From the NCBI GenBank assembly GCA_946612625.1, contig CAMOEW010000001.1, positions 62,001 through 126,000 on the forward strand: 64,000 nt of DNA. The letters run 5' to 3'. The notes beneath the pieces are model-generated. The model made no database searches, was not told the DNA's origin, and saw nothing but the letters and a program-made list of their open reading frames with translations. A program made the position numbers and the translations under genes. This DNA comes from an uncultured Prevotella sp. Lineage in GTDB: Bacteria > Bacteroidota > Bacteroidia > Bacteroidales > Bacteroidaceae. Shown here one piece after another: positions 24,877 to 34,466 of the stretch (positions within the stretch are counted from its first letter, which is position 1; each line of letters opens with the position of its first letter).

Positions 24877-26631
24877 ATGAACAAGAAATTGCTTTTAACA
24901 CTGATTTTCGCTTCGTCTTTTTCAGTCATCACAACTGCAGCAACGAAGAAACGAGTGGCGGTACATGACCCGTCGATAACGTACGACAACACCTACAAAA
25001 GGTATTACATCGTAGGCACACACAAGACGGGAGCTTATTCCACCGATTTGATGAACTGGACATCAAAGCCTCCCATTTGGAACACCGTCAACACAAAGGC
25101 ATTCATCACTCCTGCCGTAAAGACGGTGAAGAAAGACGGCGAAGAAGTGGATTTCCCTCAGTTCAATGCCATGGACTGGGCTGCCCGCACCGATGCGGCA
25201 TACAATATCAACGGCAACCTGTGGGCTCCCGACATCATCTGGAACCCCACGATGAACAAATGGTGCCTATACCTCAGCATCAACGGCGACCAGTGGCACT
25301 CAAGCATAGTATTGCTCACCGGCAATTCGTCGATGGGACCGTTTACGTATCAAGGGCCGGTAGTGGTCAGCGGATTCGACAACGGGAGCCACTCTTGGAA
25401 GGACACCGACGTGCCTCTGGTATTGGGGAACAATTCCACTCTGCCTACACGATACACCTCGGTAAGCAACTACGGTCGGCGATGGCCCAACAATATTGAC
25501 CCATGCGTGTTCTACGACGAGCAGGGAAAGCTGTGGATGTCGTACGGCTCGTGGAGCGGAGGCATCTGGATGATAGAACTCGACGAGACTACCGGTCTGC
25601 GCGACTATAATGTGACCTACCCTCTCGTTGGGACCGGCGACGGAATAACCAGCGATCCATATTTCGGCAAAAAGATTGCAGGGGGATTCTATGTTTCGGG
25701 CGAGGGAAGCTATATCAGGCACATCGGGAACTACTATTATCTGTTTGTTACCTACGGGTTTCTGTCGTCGGTGGGAGGATATGAAATGCGCGTGTTCCGC
25801 TCATCACAGCCCAACGGACCATACACCGATGGCAGCTCACGCTCAGCCATCTTCAATCAATATTTGATGAACTACGGCAAGAACGGCGACCAGCGAGGTA
25901 TGAAGATAATGGGAGCTTACAAGAACTGGGGATATATGACAGGTGGTGAATTGGCGCAAGGTCATAACAGCATCATGACCGCCGACGACGGGCGCTCATA
26001 CTTGGTATATCATACACGGTTCACATCCAACAACATTCAGAACCCATACGAGGGATATGAGGTAAGAGTACATCAGCTGTTCCAAACACAGAACGGATGG
26101 CTCGTGGCATCACCGTTCGAGTATAACGGTGAAAAAACAAGCGACAACGACACCCGCACCACCCAGCCCTTTACTGCAGCACAGATTGCAGGCACATATA
26201 ACCTGCTCGTGCACAAGTATAACCTGGACTACGAAAACCAAGAAGCCGTAGCTCCCGTAACCATAACGCTCACCGACGACGGAAAGGTGACAGGGGCAAA
26301 GACTGGCACATGGAGCATCACCGAAGGCACCGGGTATATCAAACTATATATGGGCAGCACTACTTATCAAGGAGTGGTCTATGAAGCAACAATGGACTAT
26401 CAGACCAAGCAGGCCATTGCCATCACTGCCTGCAGCACCGGCGGTGTGAACGTATGGGCATACAAGGAGACCGACCTGACAGGCATCAGCACCGTTTACA
26501 GCGACAAGGCCGGCAATGCTGACGCTATCTACAACCTTTACGGCCGACGAATAGACATCCGGCAGCTGAAGCCAGGAATCTATATAAGAAACGGCCGGAA
26601 GGTGATTATCCAAAAAACAGATATGCAATGA
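24877..26631 (+). CDS. Secreted glycoside hydrolase family 43 (arabinanase-like)
   Basis: A 584-residue exported enzyme, probably acting on arabinan side chains of pectin. The signal peptide runs to about residue 22. The five-bladed propeller shows the GH43 triad context: HDPSITYD (Asp31, base), NNIDPCVFYD (Asp208, pKa modulator) and GEGSYI (Glu276, acid). Blade motifs include LWAPDIIWN and LWMSYGSW. A C-terminal beta domain (about 435-540) precedes IYNLYGRRIDIRQLKPGIYI and NGRKVIIQ, the sorting-like C-terminus also seen at 10462 and 17035. It overlaps the convergent SpmAB gene by 26 bases. Endo-arabinanase is most likely; xylosidase or arabinofuranosidase is not excluded. Confidence 0.88.
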   Translation: MNKKLLLTLIFASSFSVITTAATKKRVAVHDPSITYDNTYKRYYIVGTHKTGAYSTDLMNWTSKPPIWNTVNTKAFITPAVKTVKKDGEEVDFPQFNAMDWAARTDAAYNINGNLWAPDIIWNPTMNKWCLYLSINGDQWHSSIVLLTGNSSMGPFTYQGPVVVSGFDNGSHSWKDTDVPLVLGNNSTLPTRYTSVSNYGRRWPNNIDPCVFYDEQGKLWMSYGSWSGGIWMIELDETTGLRDYNVTYPLVGTGDGITSDPYFGKKIAGGFYVSGEGSYIRHIGNYYYLFVTYGFLSSVGGYEMRVFRSSQPNGPYTDGSSRSAIFNQYLMNYGKNGDQRGMKIMGAYKNWGYMTGGELAQGHNSIMTADDGRSYLVYHTRFTSNNIQNPYEGYEVRVHQLFQTQNGWLVASPFEYNGEKTSDNDTRTTQPFTAAQIAGTYNLLVHKYNLDYENQEAVAPVTITLTDDGKVTGAKTGTWSITEGTGYIKLYMGSTTYQGVVYEATMDYQTKQAIAITACSTGGVNVWAYKETDLTGISTVYSDKAGNADAIYNLYGRRIDIRQLKPGIYIRNGRKVIIQKTDMQ

Positions 26632-27838
26632 AAATTGCAGCAATGACCCCTGCAAGATCGGCCAGCAAGCCACAGACGACGGCATGACGTGTACGCCTAA
26701 TACCCACGCTTCCGAAATAAACCGCAAGAATATAAAATGTAGTGTCGGTGCTGCCCTGAAAAATACACGACAGGCGGCCTACAAACGAATCAGCTCCGAA
26801 AGCGGTCATCGCATCTACCATCATGCCTCGGGCGCCGCTGCCTGAGAGTGGTTTCATCATGGCTGTAGGCAATGCTCCAACGAAATCGCTGTTCATGCCA
26901 CAGGCATCCACCGTCCACTTTATGCCTCCGATGAGAATGTCCATAGCCCCCGAGGCACGGAAGACACCGATGCCGACAAGGATTGCTACAAGGTATGGAA
27001 TGATGCGCACTGCGGTGGAAAAACCATCTTTCGCTCCCTCGATGAAAGCATCATATACGTTCACCTTCTTCTTCACTCCGGCAATAATGAATCCCACGAT
27101 AATCGTCATCAGCAGTATGTTTGCCACTGTAGTGCTGACCTTGTTCATCATTTCGCCGTCGAGCTGACTGAACGACCATATCACTCCAGCCACCAACAGA
27201 CAGGCACCTCCAAGAGTAAGCAGAATAGTACGGTTGATAAGATTGATGCGCTGATAGAGACTTGTAACTATAATACCTGCAAGCGTAGAAAAAAACGTAG
27301 CAAGAAGAATGGGGATGAACACGTCGGTGGGCTGTGCAGCCCCCATCTGAGCACGATAAACCATTATCGACACTGGAATGAGAGTAAGTCCGCTCGTATT
27401 GAGCACCAAAAACATTATCATCGGATTAGAAGCGGTGTCTTTCTTCGGATTCAGTTCCTGCATCTGTTCCATTGCCTTCAGGCCCAAGGGGGTAGCGGCA
27501 TTGTCGAGACCAAGCATGTTGGCTGCTATATTCATGAAGATACTTCCCGTAACAGGATGACCCTTGGGTATGTCTGGGAAGAGCTTCGTGAAGATGGGCG
27601 ACAGCAGACGCGCAAGGACATTCACAACGCCACCCTTTTCACCAACCTTCATTATTCCAAGCCACAGCGACAGCACGCCGGTGAGTCCCAATGAAATCTC
27701 AAACGCCGTCTTCGATGTGGCAAACGTGGAGTCCATCATTGCAGGAAACACATCGAAGTCGCCCATAAACACCAGCTTTATCACCGCAATAACAAATGCA
27801 ATGATAAAAAACGAAATCCAGATATAATTCAGTACCAT
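26606..27838 (-). CDS. SpmA-SpmB fusion, nucleoside-recognition-domain membrane protein
   Basis: A 410-residue integral membrane protein that joins the two spore maturation-type domains which are separate proteins in Firmicutes. The N-terminal half contains GVLSLWLGIMKVGEKGG, IAANMLGLDNAATPLGLKAM and FLVLNTSGLTLIP; the C-terminal half has the second Gate-like domain (DAFIEGAKDGFSTAVRIIPYLVAILVG, GALPTAMMKPLSGSGARGMM). Such fusions are common in non-sporulating Bacteroidota; a transport role is assumed, substrate unknown. It lies 10 bases after the MMPL fusion gene and may be the last gene of that operon. Its 3' end overlaps the convergent GH43 gene by 26 bases. Confidence 0.88.
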   Translation of the reverse strand: MVLNYIWISFFIIAFVIAVIKLVFMGDFDVFPAMMDSTFATSKTAFEISLGLTGVLSLWLGIMKVGEKGGVVNVLARLLSPIFTKLFPDIPKGHPVTGSIFMNIAANMLGLDNAATPLGLKAMEQMQELNPKKDTASNPMIMFLVLNTSGLTLIPVSIMVYRAQMGAAQPTDVFIPILLATFFSTLAGIIVTSLYQRINLINRTILLTLGGACLLVAGVIWSFSQLDGEMMNKVSTTVANILLMTIIVGFIIAGVKKKVNVYDAFIEGAKDGFSTAVRIIPYLVAILVGIGVFRASGAMDILIGGIKWTVDACGMNSDFVGALPTAMMKPLSGSGARGMMVDAMTAFGADSFVGRLSCIFQGSTDTTFYILAVYFGSVGIRRTRHAVVCGLLADLAGVIAAIFIAYLFFG

Positions 27839-27848
27839 TTTATTATAA

Positions 27849-30800
27849 TTATTCTACTATCAAATTCGGGACTATTCCTTCGGCAGCATATAAAGCAATA
27901 CAACGATGATCGTCATCATCGATGCGAAGAACAACCTGTTCGTTGCGATGGGAAAGAGCATAGAGAAGCGCCAGCTCGCCATAGCCTTTGTCGTTGAATA
28001 CAACGGTTTCACCAGGCTGTTTCAAATCAGATGAAAACTGAGGAACAGCAGAATACTGCCTAAGACTTTTCTTCACAGTCTTAACAACATCATATCCTTT
28101 ATACTTATAGCGGTCAAGCACTAATCGCAAGAAATAGTCAGGTTTCTCAACCTCACGGCGGATCTCCTCGTAGCGCTCTACATAGAAATGGTGTAACGTC
28201 TTCGTGGCAACGCGATAGTCGTCTGCATACCGTCGGCGTTTCTCGATAGAAATAGTGATAAGACCATCGAAAACCTGGTAGCTATTGCGAGGAAGAACAG
28301 TGTTGACACCATGTATTACTACAGGGACGATGTCAAGTCCCAATTCACTGGCAAGATAGCATGCACCCTTATGGAAACGGAGTATCGACGACTCGGCGTT
28401 ACGCTCACCCTCAGGGAAGACAACAATGCTATAGCCCTGGCCGATAAACCCTCGCATGGCGCGGAGGTTCTCGTCATTATCGGCAGAGAGAGTATAATAA
28501 CCCATCCACTTGAATATCTGCTTCACCACATAATTGCCACTGGCATGGCTGTTTGCAACCAAAACTGTCTTAGTGGTGAGAGCCATAAACAATGCTGAGT
28601 CGAGCATCGACTGATGATTGCAGGTAACAAGTGCCGGTGTGTCGAAATGTTCGCCAAACGGATTACGGATATCGAAATCAACCCAATGGATATACTTGAA
28701 ATCAAAACGATACAGAAACTGTACATAACGGCGGAAGAGCCTTCGGCGGCTTTCCTTAAAAGGAAGCAGACCAAAGAGCACGAAACCTAAAACATAAACC
28801 GATACAAGCTCTGCGAAGAAGAAAGAGCCACAGACAAACATTGCAAACAGTGAACGGAATGTAAGCGGACGACGACGATAACCCGAACTGCTTCGCACCA
28901 GAAACCTGAATATGAGCGGTGGAAAGATGTATGCCATAAGAACCACCGAGAACATTCCCACTATCGTAACTTCAGCAAGGGAGTGGAGGGCAGGATGCCT
29001 GGCAAATATCAGTGAGCCAATGCCTATGAACATTATAAGTGCCGATATGACTATCGAACTTTTGTAGGATGAAAGCATCTTACGTCTATAAGCATACTCA
29101 TAACTGGCACCCTCGGTCATGAAGATAGTATAGTCGTCACCCTGGCCGAAAATGAAAGTGGCAAGGATAATGTTGACAATATTGAACTGAATGCCGAGCA
29201 GGGCCATGATTCCGAGAATCCACAGCCAGCTTAATGCCATCGGAAGGAACGACAATACGGCAAGTTCTACATGACCGAGCGAGAACCACAGAAAGAAAAA
29301 CACTATCAGCGAGCAAGCCCACCCAATATAGTTGAAGTTGTCGGACAGATTATTTGCCAATGCACTATTCAGACTCGCGATGTCGAAACAATAATGGCCG
29401 CACAGCCGGCTGCCTACTGCCTCACGTATTCCATCAACCTTGTCGCTACTGACATGCAGCACATCCACGACATCATAACGGTGCCCTATACTATCTATGC
29501 TCACATTGGAGGCAAACATTGCCGAGAGTTCATGCAGAATGTCTCTGCCGTCACCGGCGCTGTATGAACCATTGAGGATGGCGGTGAACTCATCGAACGA
29601 AGCTGCAGAGAAACCGGCAGAGGCTGCTATAGCCGGAAGCTCTTTCTTGAGCTTCTCACGATAGCGGTCAGTGAATTTATTCCACAATGCCAGACGTCGC
29701 TCCTGTTCCGCTCTCGACGCAAGAAACCGTGTACAGCTGGCATGCCGCTCTATGACTCCTTGCCGCTGCAGGCTGTCGAAGTATTCCTGCACAGACAAAC
29801 TCTTGTCGAGAGCACCATCAAGGGTACTGTCAGTAGATAAAACGTAGAGTATCTCTGTGGAACCGGAATTTCTCATCATCCTCTGAAAATAGGCCATGTC
29901 GCTCTTCTGCACATCGGTCATATAGTTGATATGGCTCATGTTGGCATCAAACTCTGTCTGATTGCTGAAATAACCGAAAACAAGCGTCATTATTACTATA
30001 GCAGCGATAAGCAACGGATGATTCTCTGGGGTAATAGAACTTATCTTTTCCAGCAGGGGCACTTTTACAGGCTTATGCGGTGTTACTATATGAGGAAGGA
30101 ATATTAACACAAAAAATATTGTGCCAAGGAGCAGGAAAGAACTGAAGAGTCCCAAATCGCGCAGAGCCACCGATTGAAGAGGCACAAGGCTGAGGAACGC
30201 TCCAACAGTGGTGATATTTCCCACAAGCAGAGGTGTCACTATCTCCTTTATCGCCGCCCTCACATCAGAAACATGGTACAGATGGGCAATAAGATGAAGG
30301 GGATAGTTAACGGCTATTCCGAGGATAACCGACGAGATGCCTATGACGATTATTGAGATGTTGCTGTTTACGAGAGCAAGACCTCCAAGTCCGAAAATCC
30401 ATCCCCAGCAGATAGAAAGGGTGATGAGGAACAGATTCTTGAAATTGCGGAACACAAACAGCAGCAGAATCAATATCAGGCTCACGGCAACACCCACCGA
30501 CAACATGCTGTCGCTCTTTATCTGCCTGGCATTTCCCACGGCAATCACCGGGCCGCCAGTGAAATGAACATCGACATTGTCAAACGCTGCTCCTACGGCG
30601 GTGCCACAGGAATCGAGAAATGCGAGCAGCTGAGCATTATGCTCTGTCTCACTACTGCCGTAAGGCGACGTGACAACCACCATTGCCTTCATCATGTCGG
30701 CAGAGAATATATATCCGTCGTACAGTTCAAAGTTCATACCCACTGACGACTGGCGCAAAGTCTCAACCACCGGAGTAAAGAAATTCAGAGGGTCGCGTCC

Positions 30801-31313
30801 GATATTCGACGAGAGCATACTTCCAACCGGAAGCATCAGTATATGCTTATCTTCCTCCAACTGGCGAGCAATATAGTTGTCCTGTGCCATCAGGCTGTCA
30901 ATACGCCGGTAGTCGCCTTCGTCAAGGAAGTATGGTATGTTATGATATATAAAATCTGTTGTGTTGGAAAGTTTCTCGATATCAACCTGTGCAAGAACAT
31001 TGGCTATGCGTCCGTCAGTCTTACCCTGCTCAATAGCCGATAAAAAGGCATCGACAGCCCCGGTCATCACATCAGGGTCGGCCTTAGTGGTGTCTCTGTA
31101 TTCAAAAAGTGCTATGAAATTGTTTGCTCCAGAGATATTCTGATACACCTTTAATGCTCCTTGGCTATTGTCTTCAAGAGGCAGAAAATCTGAGATGTCT
31201 TCCTTATAGTCAATACGTAAGATGTTTAGCACAAGCAATGAAGTGACCGATACGAAGAGTATCATCCACACCGCCCGATGACATCGCATATAGTCGTAAA
31301 TCTTTAGGAACAT
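27849..31313 (-). CDS. MMPL/RND exporter fused to a PlsC-type acyltransferase (ApeN-like)
   Basis: A 1154-residue fusion. Residues about 1-800 form an MMPL-type exporter: one N-terminal membrane helix, a periplasmic loop, a helix bundle (about 255-430) with GISSVILGIAVNYPLHL, a second loop, and a second bundle (about 660-800) with FGQGDDYTIFMTEG. Next comes a PlsC-like acyltransferase with CNHQSMLDSALF (HxxxxD box) and VVFPEGERNAESSI. The final ~100 residues (GYDVVKTVKKSLRQY ... VFNDKGYGELALLYAL) resemble part of a methyltransferase-like Rossmann fold without the SAM glycine motif. In aryl polyene clusters an MMPL exporter and separate acyltransferases handle the lipid-linked pigment; here the activities are joined. 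It overlaps nothing and starts 4 bases after the hydrolase stop. Confidence 0.88.
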   Translation of the reverse strand: MFLKIYDYMRCHRAVWMILFVSVTSLLVLNILRIDYKEDISDFLPLEDNSQGALKVYQNISGANNFIALFEYRDTTKADPDVMTGAVDAFLSAIEQGKTDGRIANVLAQVDIEKLSNTTDFIYHNIPYFLDEGDYRRIDSLMAQDNYIARQLEEDKHILMLPVGSMLSSNIGRDPLNFFTPVVETLRQSSVGMNFELYDGYIFSADMMKAMVVVTSPYGSSETEHNAQLLAFLDSCGTAVGAAFDNVDVHFTGGPVIAVGNARQIKSDSMLSVGVAVSLILILLLFVFRNFKNLFLITLSICWGWIFGLGGLALVNSNISIIVIGISSVILGIAVNYPLHLIAHLYHVSDVRAAIKEIVTPLLVGNITTVGAFLSLVPLQSVALRDLGLFSSFLLLGTIFFVLIFLPHIVTPHKPVKVPLLEKISSITPENHPLLIAAIVIMTLVFGYFSNQTEFDANMSHINYMTDVQKSDMAYFQRMMRNSGSTEILYVLSTDSTLDGALDKSLSVQEYFDSLQRQGVIERHASCTRFLASRAEQERRLALWNKFTDRYREKLKKELPAIAASAGFSAASFDEFTAILNGSYSAGDGRDILHELSAMFASNVSIDSIGHRYDVVDVLHVSSDKVDGIREAVGSRLCGHYCFDIASLNSALANNLSDNFNYIGWACSLIVFFFLWFSLGHVELAVLSFLPMALSWLWILGIMALLGIQFNIVNIILATFIFGQGDDYTIFMTEGASYEYAYRRKMLSSYKSSIVISALIMFIGIGSLIFARHPALHSLAEVTIVGMFSVVLMAYIFPPLIFRFLVRSSSGYRRRPLTFRSLFAMFVCGSFFFAELVSVYVLGFVLFGLLPFKESRRRLFRRYVQFLYRFDFKYIHWVDFDIRNPFGEHFDTPALVTCNHQSMLDSALFMALTTKTVLVANSHASGNYVVKQIFKWMGYYTLSADNDENLRAMRGFIGQGYSIVVFPEGERNAESSILRFHKGACYLASELGLDIVPVVIHGVNTVLPRNSYQVFDGLITISIEKRRRYADDYRVATKTLHHFYVERYEEIRREVEKPDYFLRLVLDRYKYKGYDVVKTVKKSLRQYSAVPQFSSDLKQPGETVVFNDKGYGELALLYALSHRNEQVVLRIDDDDHRCIALYAAEGIVPNLIVE

Positions 31314-31317
31314 AACC

Positions 31318-32178
31318 TTAATTCTTATTTTTATAAAGCCTATCTATCCAGTTGAGAAACCTTCTACGCCATTGTCGCGACTCGTCGGTACCCTTGGTAT
31401 CGGATGCGCCAAAACCATGTCCGCCGGTGACATACTGAACATATTCATGTTCTATATTGCTGGCGGTAAGGGCTGAATCGAGAAGGACAGAATTGCGGTA
31501 GTCAACAACGGGATCATCGATGCAATTGACGAGGAATACAGGCGGGCAGTCGTCGGGAACATGGCGTTCCAAGGACAACAAATCGCGCAAGTATCGGTTA
31601 TTCTTCCGACTGTCACCGAGCAATGCCCTGCGCGAACGTCGATGGCAACAATCTTCAATGAGCGTGACAACAGGATAAACAGAAACTACAAACGCGGGGC
31701 GATCAGAAGCGTCGAAGAGTTCGGCTGCAGACATAACCAAATGTCCTCCTGCCGAGAAGCCCATTGCTCCCACTCTGTTTTTGTCTATCCCATATTCATC
31801 GGCCCGCTTACGCACCAGGCGCAACGACTGAAGTAAATCATCATGGGCATCGGGATAGCGATTACCATGGAAGACCAACCTGTGGCGGAAAAGGAAGGCC
31901 GGGATGCCTGCAGTGCGATATTTGAGCACGAAAGCAGAAATGCCGTTGCTGTTGAGCCAACGTGCCACCGAATAGCCTTCTGTTTCCATGTCATGCCAGA
32001 AATAGCTGCCACCGGGACACACTATCACTGCGCAGTTGCCATTGCCAGAAACGATAAATGGTATCAGTTCAACGGAATGATGACTGTCTGTTCCTTCCCA
32101 AATATCAATCCGGTCGCTCGCCTTGACCGTCATAAGCCAGCATAAGGATAATGCCAAGAATAGTAATGACTGCCTCAT
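31318..32178 (-). CDS. Exported alpha/beta hydrolase (esterase-like)
   Basis: A 286-residue protein with signal peptide (to about residue 20, MTVKAS). It has an oxyanion-loop CPGGSYFWHD, nucleophile elbow GAMGFSAGGHLV (Ser at about 147), a late Asp (NCIDDPVVDY) and His (GGHGFG), giving a full catalytic triad of the esterase/acetyl-xylan-esterase type. Its ATG overlaps the stop of the phytoene-desaturase-like gene (4 bases), so it is expressed with the polyene locus; the substrate may be an ester of the exported lipid. Not a standard member of characterised aryl polyene clusters. Confidence 0.85.
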   Translation of the reverse strand: MRQSLLFLALSLCWLMTVKASDRIDIWEGTDSHHSVELIPFIVSGNGNCAVIVCPGGSYFWHDMETEGYSVARWLNSNGISAFVLKYRTAGIPAFLFRHRLVFHGNRYPDAHDDLLQSLRLVRKRADEYGIDKNRVGAMGFSAGGHLVMSAAELFDASDRPAFVVSVYPVVTLIEDCCHRRSRRALLGDSRKNNRYLRDLLSLERHVPDDCPPVFLVNCIDDPVVDYRNSVLLDSALTASNIEHEYVQYVTGGHGFGASDTKGTDESRQWRRRFLNWIDRLYKNKN

Positions 32179-33674
32179 CTGTTTGCATCGATTATCTGTT
32201 CATATATTTTCTTTGACGTAAGCAATTCACTACATGTCACTATTGCACCGACAATCACCCCAAGCATACCGTGAGAATTGATGTTCTGTCCTGTAAACAG
32301 CAAATTTGGAACCTTAGTACGATGAGGGACACGGTATTCCGAACCCTTATTGATGTCCTTAGCTATGCCATACAATGACCCACCTTCCGTACCGGTATAG
32401 TCAACATAGGTAAGGGGCGTTGATGTATAATAATGGGCTATACTGTCTTTGAATCCAGGGAAATGTCCCTCTATCGCATCAATAAGCCGCTCGGCCTTCT
32501 TGCGCTTGAACTCTTCGTAGTCAGCACCACGACGACCTACGTGCGTGCCTTCCCATTGCTGAACATCGGACATCTGCATATAGGAAAGGATTACACCACT
32601 CTGTGCATAAACAGGATTCGGAGTATGGCAGAAGTGCATGTAGAGGAAACCCTTCGGCCACGATGAGTCATCATAGAATTCGCAATTCCACGGTGTGTCA
32701 CTATCGAAACCGTAGTAATTGTAGTTCATATACGGTATAGTGTCTTCTTTGAAATGCAAATACACTGAGAATCCTCCTACTGTCTGGGGTATGGAATTGA
32801 TACGTTGTCGGAATGCCGGACGTATCATCTTCGTATCGAGCATCTCAAGAGCTCGCATAGGATGAGTGTCGGAGATTACATAGTCGGCATCTATCATCAT
32901 CTCACCGTTGACTTCAACCCCGGTTGCCTGGATGGTGTTACATGCTATTTTAGTAGCCTTGCTATTTACAAGAATCCTGCCCCCATAGCTTTCTATCGTG
33001 GATATAAGAGCTGATGCAATACTATCGCTTCCGCCAACAATACGATATGCGCCCGCATTGTAGAAGTCCATTATGAAAGCATGAACCGAGAAGGGAGTCT
33101 TATCGCGCACCGGAGCATATAGTGGAAGATTACCCACCAATACCTTTGCCAACAAAGGGTCTGTAACGGTACTCTCAATAACTTCATTGATTGAACGCAA
33201 CTGAAACTCCATGTTCACTGCAGAATCATTCTCAGCATACTTCAATGAGTGTAGAGACGATGCAGAAGCCACCTTTTCTATCAGGTCGTAATACTTTACA
33301 AGATTGCTACGTTGATGTGGAAAGTAACTGCTCATCTGATCTATAAAGGCTTCCCGGCCGTTGGCAAACTTATATCTTTTGCCGGCAATCGACACCACAT
33401 CGTAGCCATCAACATCCAGACGCGAAAGCTGTAGCTTATGGTATATATCAAAATAGTGCATCAGCTTATTGAGAGTCTGACCCTCTGCAGCGCTGCCTAT
33501 AAAGTGCATTCCCGTTTCAAACTTCACTCCACGACGAACAAAACACTGAAGGCATCCACCCGGCTGGGCAGCCTGTTCGAGCACTGTCACATCATAACCG
33601 TTTTTGGCAAGAATAGCACCACATGCCAATCCTCCCAAACCGCTACCTATTATTATCGTCTTCTTTCCCGTCAT
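32175..33674 (-). CDS. Phytoene-desaturase-like FAD oxidoreductase 1
   Basis: A 499-residue NAD(P)/FAD-dependent oxidoreductase of the phytoene desaturase/amine oxidase type. The dinucleotide-binding motif is IIIGSGLGGLACGAILAKNG (residues 6-25), followed by PGGCLQCF and FETGMHFIG. The C-terminal FAD motif is LLFTGQNINSHGMLGVIVGA. It is about 30% like the second such enzyme at 39018 by eye, sharing motif order and C-terminus. It overlaps the dehydratase gene (4 bases) and the hydrolase gene (4 bases). A role in changing the saturation or isomer state of the polyene, or in making its aryl head, is inference from position. Confidence 0.85.
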   Translation of the reverse strand: MTGKKTIIIGSGLGGLACGAILAKNGYDVTVLEQAAQPGGCLQCFVRRGVKFETGMHFIGSAAEGQTLNKLMHYFDIYHKLQLSRLDVDGYDVVSIAGKRYKFANGREAFIDQMSSYFPHQRSNLVKYYDLIEKVASASSLHSLKYAENDSAVNMEFQLRSINEVIESTVTDPLLAKVLVGNLPLYAPVRDKTPFSVHAFIMDFYNAGAYRIVGGSDSIASALISTIESYGGRILVNSKATKIACNTIQATGVEVNGEMMIDADYVISDTHPMRALEMLDTKMIRPAFRQRINSIPQTVGGFSVYLHFKEDTIPYMNYNYYGFDSDTPWNCEFYDDSSWPKGFLYMHFCHTPNPVYAQSGVILSYMQMSDVQQWEGTHVGRRGADYEEFKRKKAERLIDAIEGHFPGFKDSIAHYYTSTPLTYVDYTGTEGGSLYGIAKDINKGSEYRVPHRTKVPNLLFTGQNINSHGMLGVIVGAIVTCSELLTSKKIYEQIIDANR

Positions 33675-34048
33675 GACAGTTTTTTCTTCGCTTCAAGAGA
33701 AACTTTTGCCAGGACAACACCGCTGCTGCTAACCTCAATCTGGGCCTTGACAATACTATCCTCGCTCTTGACCTTGCTGACAGTATATGTTACCGATGGG
33801 GTGTCTGCAGGCTTTATTACCGCCAGAAACTTTACGTTCTTCAGACACACAATCAAAAGATCATAACCCAAACATTTTTCCAGCAGCTCGGCTGATATCT
33901 GCACGATGCACACTCCCGGCGTGACTGGCTCGCCGGGAAAATGCGCCTTATATATAAAACTGTCGGCATTCAGACAGATGTCGAAAGATACTACGCCTGC
34001 ATCATCGTGCCTGCGCTCTACTCTATACAGATTATTCTCCAGTCGCAT
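33671..34048 (-). CDS. FabZ/ApeI-like 3-hydroxyacyl-ACP dehydratase
   Basis: A 125-residue hot-dog-fold protein. The catalytic His lies in KAHFPGEPVTPGVCIVQISAE (residues about 34-54), the FabZ-type signature, followed by VKNVKFLAVI-type strands. It is shorter than classical FabZ (about 145) and lacks the C-terminal end. It would dehydrate beta-hydroxyacyl chains on ACP to give the double bonds. It overlaps the next upstream gene by 17 bases and the FAD oxidoreductase by 4. Confidence 0.85.
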   Translation of the reverse strand: MRLENNLYRVERRHDDAGVVSFDICLNADSFIYKAHFPGEPVTPGVCIVQISAELLEKCLGYDLLIVCLKNVKFLAVIKPADTPSVTYTVSKVKSEDSIVKAQIEVSSSGVVLAKVSLEAKKKLS

Positions 34049-34466
34049 TGTCTTCGAGTATTAATGGCTTGAAAGAATACTTAATATGCTGCCGGTCGTT
34101 TATATATGACGGAATTCCGTTCCGAAGGTTGTTTATCAGCCGCCTCAAGTCGCGCTTGAGAACATAACGTATATACCACTTATCCATACGTCCGACAACA
34201 GAATGCAGTTTCACCTTATCCTTTTTCGGACTATACGAGAAATCAATGGCCGACACCCCGAACTCGTTGAATACTGAACATTTCATCAAATCGGAATCGC
34301 GCACCATGATACATATCCCGCTCAGATAGGCATTCTTCATCTCTACAATTGCGGTGAAACGCTGTCTGTCACCTGGTTTTTCAGGCAACAATGACTGGGC
34401 AGATACAGCCGTGATAACAGACAGCAGACTAATTGACAGCAAAGATATCCTCACTGAAGGCAACAT
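34032..34466 (-). CDS. Hypothetical exported protein in polyene locus
   Basis: From ATG 34466 the product is 144 residues with signal peptide (LPSVRISLLSISLLSVITAVSAQ), then a beta-rich body (FTAIVEMKNAYLSGICIMV) and a basic helix (WYIRYVLKRDLRRLINNL). The frame reaches an earlier ATG at 34508, but the signal peptide favours 34466. The first 38 bases overlap the end of the LolA-like gene in another frame, so the two are tightly coupled. Function unknown; position next to a LolA-like protein suggests a partner in lipid transfer. Confidence 0.65.
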   Translation of the reverse strand: MLPSVRISLLSISLLSVITAVSAQSLLPEKPGDRQRFTAIVEMKNAYLSGICIMVRDSDLMKCSVFNEFGVSAIDFSYSPKKDKVKLHSVVGRMDKWYIRYVLKRDLRRLINNLRNGIPSYINDRQHIKYSFKPLILEDNATGE

